A DNA stretch of 25,477 nucleotides from assembly GCA_938033695.1 (NCBI GenBank), contig CALHKE010000009.1, positions 1 through 25,477 on the forward strand. Direction: 5' to 3'. The notes below the pieces were generated by a model that was not told where the DNA came from, ran no database searches, and worked only from the letters and a program-made list of their open reading frames with translations. Shown here in pieces: positions 1 through 6,147 of the stretch. The stretch is from an uncultured Candidatus Saccharibacteria bacterium (GTDB lineage Bacteria > Patescibacteriota > Saccharimonadia > Saccharimonadales > Saccharimonadaceae). A program made the position numbers and the translations under genes. Each line of letters begins with the position of its first letter. Positions within the stretch are counted from its first letter, which is position 1.

Positions 1-529
1 TTTCAAGATTATCACTTAGTTTCATGCCAATTTTTAGACTATTCGTTTCATTACCGTTAGCCTTTCCGGTTGTCTGTATAACATTCATTGGGGAAGTGAG
101 TTTTGGGATTGGTAAAAAATTAGCGCTAGTACCAATCCTAACACCCCAAGTATTATCAGAAAAGTCGCCCAGTAATCCAGCGGAAGAAATCGAACTAATT
201 TTTGCACCATTCGTAGAATTATTGTTTACTAACGCTGTTTCATTAGTCTCTGAATTCAAAGTTACCGTATAGCCAGTCTTATTATTCGTATTTACCGTAA
301 TATTTAAAGGAATTTCTGTGGTTTTATCCGTAGAATTAATAACCTGATTTCCATTAATCTGGGGACTAGATTGATCGATTGAAGCTGAAAGAGTTGGCGT
401 ATACAGAGCAAAAACCGCAGCTGTATTAAGATTAAAAATAAAAATCGACAAACAAAATCCCAATAGCAAAGTAAAATTTCTTCGAAAATTTACCCACAAA
501 AAATTATGAGAGAAAGTGATTTTTGGCAT
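1..529 (-). CDS. BspA-family surface protein, N-terminal part (runs off left edge)
   Basis: Open frame from ATG at 529 down to position 1 with no stop, giving about 176 residues; the C-terminal part lies outside the window. A positively charged start and hydrophobic segment (about residues 15-42) form a signal peptide ending near AVFA, followed by TPTLSASIDQ, which closely matches the mature start of the paralog at 19882-22065. The rest matches the N-terminal module of the other BspA paralogs (NSTDKTTEIP, TNNKTGYT, NTWG, IGMKLSDNLE). The repeat region would follow beyond the edge, so the BspA call is by homology to the complete paralogs. The start sits 6 nt after an extended -10 element and has no Shine-Dalgarno sequence. 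Confidence 0.85.
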   Translation of the reverse strand, partial: MPKITFSHNFLWVNFRRNFTLLLGFCLSIFIFNLNTAAVFALYTPTLSASIDQSSPQINGNQVINSTDKTTEIPLNITVNTNNKTGYTVTLNSETNETALVNNNSTNGAKISSISSAGLLGDFSDNTWGVRIGTSANFLPIPKLTSPMNVIQTTGKANGNETNSLKIGMKLSDNLE

Positions 530-535
530 GTTTCT

Positions 536-544
536 ATTTTACCA
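536..544 (-). promoter_or_regulatory. extended -10 promoter of the left-edge BspA gene
   Basis: Reads TGGTAAAAT on the minus strand, followed by 6 nt and ATG. Transcription starting about 7 nt after the -10 would begin at the start codon, so the mRNA should be leaderless. No good -35 is seen. Confidence 0.6.
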
Positions 545-1539
545 TAAGCAAAATCAAAAATCAGCAAAATTTAGCAAAACTTAGCATTAAAATTATTTTT
601 AAAACCCTACTTCACCAAACAGCGCACCAAAGCACTATCCACTTGCCAGCTACTGCCCTGATCAGAATTATTTCCCCATATACTCATACGGTGTGCCCAA
701 TTTGCGGGACCCGCCGTCGAACTCCAATATAAACCATTTGAATTAATACCAATCAGATTTCGCTCATGCACATAGCCTGGCGTTATAAAATTCAATGGCG
801 CACTACGTAAATTTGCCACATTACCATCATAACTATTTAATAAAGTCAAATATTCACTTCTATTACCGCCATAAGACAATCGCCAGCCGCTTGGACAAAC
901 CGAACTTAGCGCGTCCGACTCTTCCGGAATATTTCTACCACCCGTACCTGCCGTTGCCGTAAACCAGTTATAGTAAGCTCCATCCTGTGGCTTACTTGGG
1001 TCAAAATAGACCATCGGCAAAACCGTAGGCGAATCATAAATATTAGCCACATTCAAATTCGATGCTGGTACTGTAAACTTCACGGAAACATCTGAATCTA
1101 ACGGTGTCAAAGTTTTATTCACTAGTCGTAAATTCTGCGTCATCCAACATTTATCGTCTTTTAACTTAGCAACCGTATAAGAATTCCCGTCACGTACATC
1201 CACTAATGTCGCGATTTCATGTAAATTTGAATTAGCACAAACTGTCGCATCCATATTTTGCATTATCGAAAGACTAGAAATCGTCCTCTTATTCACATTT
1301 GTAAAATACCCCTTCACGCCAGGTCTATCAATTTTCAGCCATTCGATCCCAGCCTGCGATGGATTAGCTTCAAACGAACCCTCACCACCCCTGAGTTTAG
1401 TTCTCCCAGCGAACATATTGAAAGATTCCGTCACCTTCGAAGTATCAAAATCGGCCGACACATAAATGCGCTCTAACTTGTCTCCGCTTGGACAAGTATA
1501 GCTATTGCCTCGAAAATCCACTAGACCAAAAAATTTCAA

Positions 1540-1975
1540 TAATTTTTGTCACTTTGGATGTATTAAATCCCGACAAATCCAACTCTTTTAAGCTACAAGT
1601 CGCAGCGAACATACTTCCCATATTCATCACATTATTGGTCTTAAAATTCTTACCGAATTTTATCGCCTTCAACGCATACATATTTCTAAACATATGATTC
1701 ATATCCGTCACATTTTGCGTATTGATTTTCGATAAATCTATATATTCCAGACCCATGACATCCAAGAAAATATGGCTCATGCTCACTACATTACTTGTAT
1801 CAAAATTATTGCCAAAATTAAGCGTTTTTAGTCCAATCGCAGCATAAAACATCCCCGTCATATCTTTTAACTTTGGCGTACTAAAACTTGAAAGATCAAG
1901 GCTTTTCATCGAATGGAGACTTCTGAACATGTATGTCATATTTTCCACCCGACTTGTATCAAATCCCGAAAGTTC
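1540..1975 (-). repeat. DUF285/BspA repeat array of the broken gene
   Basis: About six units of roughly 26 residues with the core F-[DNS]-T-x-x-[VL]-x-x-M-x-x-[MI]-F, e.g. GFDTSRVENM and GFNTSKVTKI. This is the shortest array in the window; a seventh degenerate unit (DFDTSKVTES) lies beyond the second frameshift. Confidence 0.75.
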
Positions 1976-2779
1976 CAATTCCGTAAGTTTAGTAAAGTGC
2001 ATAAACATGCGAGAAGCATTCTGATTTAAATAGATTTTTTCAATCGGCGCCCAATAATACATCACGCCTTCTGCCGCATCAAACCAAACTTTAATTTCAT
2101 AGTCGGACGACGCATTATCTTCAACATTCACCGCATTGGCCGGAACCGCCGCTGGAGCTACATGACTTCTTCTGAAAGCCCGTACATTTTCTTTCTTGCC
2201 CATATTTTCGTTCCACACATCATAAGTTTGATTGGTGTCAAGCGCGGTCACTTTTTGGATAAAATCCGGACCAGCCGTTAATGCCGCTTCCTTTTCATAT
2301 GGATTTGTCACCACCGAAAACACTAACTTATTTACGTAACGGCCACTTTCCAAATTCTGACTCAAGTTCATCCCCACGTTAATTACTCGCGAATCTAAAC
2401 CATCAGTTTTTCCACTAGTATTAATTAAATTAGCCGGATTACCCACTCCCGGAATCGGACTATAGGTAGTTTCTGTACTTAATTTATATCCCCAAGAATT
2501 TGTCGGAAAATTCGCTAAACCTAATGGGCTCGTAATCGAATTAATTTTAGCGTTATTAGTCGAACTCGCATTAACCAAAGCAGTTTCACTGGTTTCAGCA
2601 CTCATGGTTGCCGTATAGCCGGTACGATGATTCGTCTGTACGGTTAAATTTACTGGAATTTCCGTGGTTTTATTCGTCGAATTTAAAACTGCATTACCGT
2701 TCACCGAATTTAAAGCATTAGTGGATACGGAAATACTCGGAACATAAAGCGCAGAGGCATTTTCAACTAAAAAGAGGCA

Positions 2780-2789
2780 CCCCCCCCCC
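2780..2789 (-). repeat. G10 homopolymer inside the signal-peptide codons (candidate phase switch)
   Basis: Ten consecutive C on the plus strand (G on the coding strand), codons about 27-30 of the gene starting at 2867. Nine or twelve G would leave the frame open into the mature protein; ten closes it at a TGA about 15 nt past the run. I saw no other single-base run this long in the window. Confidence 0.85.
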
Positions 2790-2876
2790 GAGACCCAAAA
2801 TACAAAGAAAAATTACAGTCAAAAAACTAGTAAATCCATAATCATTGAAAGCGATTTTCCTTTTCATACTTCAACC

Positions 2877-2885
2877 ATTTTACCA
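2877..2885 (-). promoter_or_regulatory. extended -10 promoter of the BspA-FISUMP gene
   Basis: TGGTAAAAT on the minus strand, 9 nt before the ATG at 2867. It supports 2867, not the internal GTG at 2704, as the true start. Confidence 0.6.
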
Positions 2886-2980
2886 TAAAGGGAATCAAAA
2901 ACCGTTTCAAAAATTTCTTTTAATCGCCATATGCTCGAATATTTAATTCGACTTCCTACCCTAACCGCTCAAGTGCAATA

Positions 2981-3006
2981 CCTTGAGATGCTAACTCAGG
3001 TTTTTT
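2981..3006 (+). terminator. Rho-independent terminator upstream of der, with a competing hairpin
   Basis: CCTTGAG / CTCAGG stem (one bulged T, 7-nt loop) followed by TTTTTT. The left arm can instead pair with CTCAAG at 2968-2973, giving two mutually exclusive hairpins as in an attenuator. A further hairpin (TCGAAT / ATTCGA) lies at 2935-2951. No plus-strand gene lies upstream, so what it terminates is unclear. Confidence 0.6.
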
Positions 3007-3027
3007 CTTTACTTATCCCGTTTTCGA

Positions 3028-3036
3028 TGTTATAAT
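3028..3036 (+). promoter_or_regulatory. extended -10 promoter of der
   Basis: TGTTATAAT, a perfect -10 with the TGn extension, 7 nt before ATG. A weak -35 (TTTACT, 3008-3013) is spaced 17 nt away. The transcript should be leaderless. Confidence 0.7.
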
Positions 3037-3043
3037 ATAACGC

Positions 3044-4459
3044 ATGAAAAAGCTTCCAATTGTCGCCCTCATCGGCCAAACTAATGCTGGTAAATCCAGT
3101 CTATTAAATCGCATGGCACACAAAAATATTGCCATTGTGGCTCGCGAGGCCGGTACTACCCGTGACAGCGTAGTAGCGACTATTGATCAAGCTTTTACTC
3201 TTATTGACACTGCTGGTTTGAAAAATCCTGAAGATGATTTCGAAGCTTCTATCCAGGATCAAATCGAGGACGCCATTGATTCTGCGGATCTTATTTTGCT
3301 TACCGTCGATTCTACCAAATACCCAGATTTCCGCGACAAAGATATTGCCCGCATGGCCCTTAAATCTCGCAAGCCAGTTCTTTTAGTCCTCAATAAGTCA
3401 GATCTCAAAGAATCCCTACCTTTTGCCGAATATATCAAATTTGGTATAAAAGCAGACGAAACCTATCAAACTTCTGCCACTACCGGACAGGGAATTAAAG
3501 ACCTCAAATCACGTATTTATCGCGAATTAAATTCTTACCCAAATACCAACGAGGCTGATTCGGATGAAAAAACCGAAACTGCCATTAAGGTCGCCCTCAT
3601 CGGCCGCCCTAACGTTGGTAAATCCAGCCTCTTCAATCGCCTCGGCCAAAAACAACAAGCCATCACCAGCTCCAAACAGGGAACCACACGCGATATTAAT
3701 CGCCTCGAACTTAAATTTAAAGGCCAAACCATTGAATTTCTCGACACTGCTGGTTTGCGTAAACCAGGCAAGCGCGAAGTTGGTATTGAAAAATTTTCTG
3801 CCATTCGCACTCTTTCCGCCATTGAAGAATCCGACATCTGTTTGTTACTCGTCGATTCTACCGAGCCACATTCTAAGCTCGATCAATCCCTCGCTGGCCA
3901 AATTATCGAAGCCGGAAAAAGCGTCATCTTAGTCATCACCAAATCCGACCTGCTCGACAATTCCACCCCTGTAGTTTCTACAATTTCCGATAAGTCTAAA
4001 CCAACGGAACTTTCTCAAATTGACAATATTCTTGATAACTTAGAGCACGATTTTAATTTCTTGTCTTTTGCCCCAGTGATTATTACCAGCTCTGAAACTG
4101 GCAAAAATGTCACCAAATTATTTGAACTTATTACCGAAGTCGACCTGGCTCGCCACACTGAACTTAAGACTTCCGAATTAAACAAAGTTCTGAACGAAGC
4201 GGTAATTTCTCACCCACCAGCTGGCCTGAAAAATACCCATCCAAAACTCCAATACATCACTCAGACCGACACCTGTCCACCATGGTTCGTCATTCATGGT
4301 CGTGAAATGGAACTACTGCACTGGTCTTACAAACGTTATCTCGAGCGTTGTATTCGTGAAAAATTCCCATTCCTCGGCACCCCACTTAAATTCTCCTTCC
4401 ATAATGACCGCAAGAATGGACCACGCAAATCCATCAATCGCACCAAAGATTTACTTTAA
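3044..4459 (+). CDS. der: ribosome biogenesis GTPase Der (EngA)
   Basis: Essential double-GTPase that acts in maturation of the 50S ribosomal subunit. The first G domain has GQTNAGKSS (11-19, slightly off the usual GRPNVGKST), DTAGL (55-59) and NKSD (117-120). The second has GRPNVGKSS (187-195), DTAGL (234-238) and TKSD (299-302). A KH-like C-terminal domain follows (from about residue 375, with LERCIREKFPFLGTPLKF). At 471 residues it is a little longer than usual, mainly through an acidic stretch of about 40 residues after TKSD. The start is set by the promoter 7 nt upstream; there is no Shine-Dalgarno sequence. It stands alone in its transcription unit, with the glycosyltransferase gene following from its own promoter. 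Confidence 0.97.
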   Translation: MKKLPIVALIGQTNAGKSSLLNRMAHKNIAIVAREAGTTRDSVVATIDQAFTLIDTAGLKNPEDDFEASIQDQIEDAIDSADLILLTVDSTKYPDFRDKDIARMALKSRKPVLLVLNKSDLKESLPFAEYIKFGIKADETYQTSATTGQGIKDLKSRIYRELNSYPNTNEADSDEKTETAIKVALIGRPNVGKSSLFNRLGQKQQAITSSKQGTTRDINRLELKFKGQTIEFLDTAGLRKPGKREVGIEKFSAIRTLSAIEESDICLLLVDSTEPHSKLDQSLAGQIIEAGKSVILVITKSDLLDNSTPVVSTISDKSKPTELSQIDNILDNLEHDFNFLSFAPVIITSSETGKNVTKLFELITEVDLARHTELKTSELNKVLNEAVISHPPAGLKNTHPKLQYITQTDTCPPWFVIHGREMELLHWSYKRYLERCIREKFPFLGTPLKFSFHNDRKNGPRKSINRTKDLL

Positions 4460-4464
4460 ATAAA

Positions 4465-4482
4465 TATCTCATATATGAGATA
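4465..4482 (+). promoter_or_regulatory. 18-bp perfect palindrome overlapping the -10 of the glycosyltransferase gene
   Basis: TATCTCATATATGAGATA is fully self-complementary and covers most of the extended -10 (TGA GATAAT, 4476-4484). It lies right after the der stop. The position suits a repressor operator; as RNA it could also be a weak hairpin at the end of the der transcript. No long T run follows, so a terminator is unlikely. Confidence 0.5.
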
Positions 4483-4484
4483 AT
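4476..4484 (+). promoter_or_regulatory. extended -10 promoter of the glycosyltransferase gene
   Basis: TGAGATAAT (TGn plus a 5/6 match to TATAAT), then 7 nt and ATG. It predicts a leaderless mRNA and overlaps the 18-bp palindrome. Confidence 0.5.
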
Positions 4485-4491
4485 CACAAAA

Positions 4492-5949
4492 ATGTCAAAT
4501 CCTCACTCCAAGAACCCGGAAAGCCTTAAGTATCAAAATCTTACGGGCCAAAACCTCAAAAATTCTGCGCCTGCGAAAGCGCTTCGCATTGCTATTTTTA
4601 CCGACGTTTTTCTCGGCATTCCTGGTGGGATTCCATCCTCAATTCGTGCCCAAAAAACTGCGTTAGAGTCACTTGGCCACCAAGTTACGATTTTTTGCCC
4701 AGGCACTCAGCAAGATTTTGAAAATCCTTTATCCCAATTTGGCGCCAATCACGACCCAAATATTATTCTTGTGCCTACCGCCAAATTCCTAGTCAATGGC
4801 GCCCCTTTTTCCAAATGGACCAAAGAGGTCGTACGTTTTATCGAGCAAAAATACCCCAACCTCACCAAATCCTTTGATCTTTTTCATATTCATTATGAGG
4901 CTACCACCAGCATGGCTGGTCTGATTTTGGCTAAAAAATATCACATTAAAACTATCCAAACCATGCATGGTCGCGAAGATATGGCCATCGCTATTAACGT
5001 GCCGCATCCTTTTAAGACTCTAGCTGCTACGGGGATTAATCTAATTCATCGCATCACTCTAAAATCAATCTTAAAGAAATCCCCTAGGCTAAATTATCAA
5101 AATCCAGAACCAAAAAAATCACTCGGCCTCAATTATCAAAATCCAGAGCCAAAGAAATCACCAGGCCTCAATTATCAGAACGCCGAGATTAAAAATCTTG
5201 CCCCCACCATTGCTCGCCGTGAGATGTGGCAAATGATGGTCCGCCAAGCCAATCTGGCCGACCAGGTAATTACCCCCTCCGCCCATTTTGCCAAAAAACT
5301 TCAACTTTTCGGTGTTACTCGTCCAATTTCCGTCATTTCAAACGGTATTAATGACCAGGAAATTGCAAATTTCACCCCTCAAATCCGCACCTACCAAGAC
5401 CACGAACCACTTCGTATTCTCTGGTTTTCTCGCCTCTCTAAAGAAAAACGCATTCTACCATTTTTAGAATCACTTCGAATCGCCCAGGAACTTGAGCCTG
5501 ATTTTCGTTTTGTTTTTACTATTATCGGTGATGGTAATCAGATGTCAAAAGTGCGAAAATTCTGCAAAAAACATTTCGACGAAGCATCTATTAAAATTCT
5601 CGGCACCATCCCGCACCAAGAAATCCTCCAAAAATATACCAAAGACCAACATCTTTCCATCATCAATTCCTACCAGTTTGACACCCAAGGCCTCACCATT
5701 TTAGAAGCCGCCGCCTGCAATCTTCCAGTTATTTATGCCGATCCCGACATGTCCGAAATCGTACCAAATCACGGTGGCCTCTGCGCCAAATCACCAGCAC
5801 CTCGCGCCATGGCGGAACTTTTACTTAAAATCCACCACCAACCAGAAATTATTCAAAAGCTCAGCCAAAATCTGGCCGCCAGCGAAAAGACTTATCTTCA
5901 ATCTCATCAAATCGAAAAATTGCTCAAACTATATCGTCAATTGTCCTAA
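4492..5949 (+). CDS. GT-B glycosyltransferase, family 4-like
   Basis: Probably transfers a sugar from a nucleotide-sugar donor to a lipid or cell-surface glycan at the inner face of the membrane. The N-terminal Rossmann half has the glycine-rich acceptor loop (TDVFLGIPGGIPSSIR, about 38-52) and HIHYEAT and MHGRED motifs. The C-terminal half has VISNGIND, LWFSRLSKEKR and the donor-site E-x7-E-like segment TQGLTILEAAACNLPVIYAD (about 398-417). The acceptor is not recognisable. The first 29 residues are polar and unconserved-looking. Between the halves lies a threefold 13-residue repeat (about 196-234). No transmembrane segment is seen. It is 485 residues, longer than typical family members because of the N-terminal tail and the repeat insert. 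The start follows the promoter, without a Shine-Dalgarno sequence. Confidence 0.9.
   Translation: MSNPHSKNPESLKYQNLTGQNLKNSAPAKALRIAIFTDVFLGIPGGIPSSIRAQKTALESLGHQVTIFCPGTQQDFENPLSQFGANHDPNIILVPTAKFLVNGAPFSKWTKEVVRFIEQKYPNLTKSFDLFHIHYEATTSMAGLILAKKYHIKTIQTMHGREDMAIAINVPHPFKTLAATGINLIHRITLKSILKKSPRLNYQNPEPKKSLGLNYQNPEPKKSPGLNYQNAEIKNLAPTIARREMWQMMVRQANLADQVITPSAHFAKKLQLFGVTRPISVISNGINDQEIANFTPQIRTYQDHEPLRILWFSRLSKEKRILPFLESLRIAQELEPDFRFVFTIIGDGNQMSKVRKFCKKHFDEASIKILGTIPHQEILQKYTKDQHLSIINSYQFDTQGLTILEAAACNLPVIYADPDMSEIVPNHGGLCAKSPAPRAMAELLLKIHHQPEIIQKLSQNLAASEKTYLQSHQIEKLLKLYRQLS
5077..5193 (+). repeat. 39-bp tandem repeat, three copies, inside the glycosyltransferase gene
   Basis: Units begin at 5077, 5116 and 5155 and encode KKSPRLNYQNPEP, KKSLGLNYQNPEP and KKSPGLNYQNAEI. 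The unit is a multiple of three, so copy-number change would keep the frame and alter only the linker between the two Rossmann halves. Confidence 0.85.
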
Positions 5950-6014
5950 TATTTCACTTTAAACTATCTTCAAAAAAATACACATCCAGATTTCACCACT
6001 ACCCTTATTTTCTC

Positions 6015-6042
6015 TTGAATTTTTAGAAAAATATGTAATAAT
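6015..6042 (+). promoter_or_regulatory. promoter of the PIN-PhoH gene
   Basis: TTGAAT (6015-6020), a 16-nt spacer, then AATAAT (6037-6042) with TGT just before it. The predicted start near 6049 is the first base of a hairpin and gives a leader of about 100 nt. Confidence 0.55.
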
Positions 6043-6048
6043 TAGCCT

Positions 6049-6141
6049 AATAGAGGACGCACCTCTATTCTTGGACCTCAAAAATCCAAGCCCTACCCCA
6101 CGGAAATACTTAAAACGTATTTCTCGTACCTTAAAAAGGAG
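6049..6141 (+). promoter_or_regulatory. structured 5' leader of the PIN-PhoH gene: three hairpins then a Shine-Dalgarno
   Basis: Three consecutive perfect stems: AATAGAGG/CCTCTATT (6049-6056 with 6062-6069), CTTGGA/TCCAAG (6070-6075 with 6085-6090) and GAAATAC/GTATTTC (6103-6109 with 6117-6123). A strong AAGGAG (6136-6141) follows, 6 nt before ATG. The first two stems abut. No riboswitch class is recognised; mRNA stabilisation or translational control is possible. Confidence 0.6.
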
Positions 6142-6147
6142 ATAGTT

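Larger units (their letters stand above)
607..2867 (-). pseudogene. BspA-family repeat protein fused to a FISUMP domain, interrupted by two +1 frameshifts
   Basis: The natural start is ATG at 2867: it gives a signal peptide (MKRKIAFNDYGFTSFLTVIF..., then ASA before LYVPSISVST) and has the same promoter as the paralogs. The frame is lost at a ten-G run (plus strand C at 2780-2789), giving a stop after about 35 residues. Removing one G joins it exactly to the frame that reads 2704 down to 1540. This holds the N-terminal module and about six DUF285 repeats. A second break lies at a six-T run (plus strand A at 1528-1533): one T fewer joins IEIF to GLVDFRGNSYTC and on to the conserved cap (TKLRGG, RPGVKGYFT). 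After the cap comes an extra domain (about 1250 to 607) with the hallmarks of FISUMP (TLVDVRDGNSYTVAKL, CWMTQNLRL, CPSGWRL, YWSS, ALVRCL). As assembled it makes no full product. It may be phase-variable and off, decaying, or affected by homopolymer errors. Confidence 0.8.

Noticed and set aside
1502..2704. GTG at 2704 as the start of the BspA-FISUMP gene
   Set aside because: It lacks a signal peptide and any promoter or ribosome-binding site. The region upstream to 2867 encodes a paralog-like signal peptide once one G is removed.
3527..3932. Open frames overlapping der on both strands
   Set aside because: They are shadows of the clearly conserved GTPase frame, without family resemblance.
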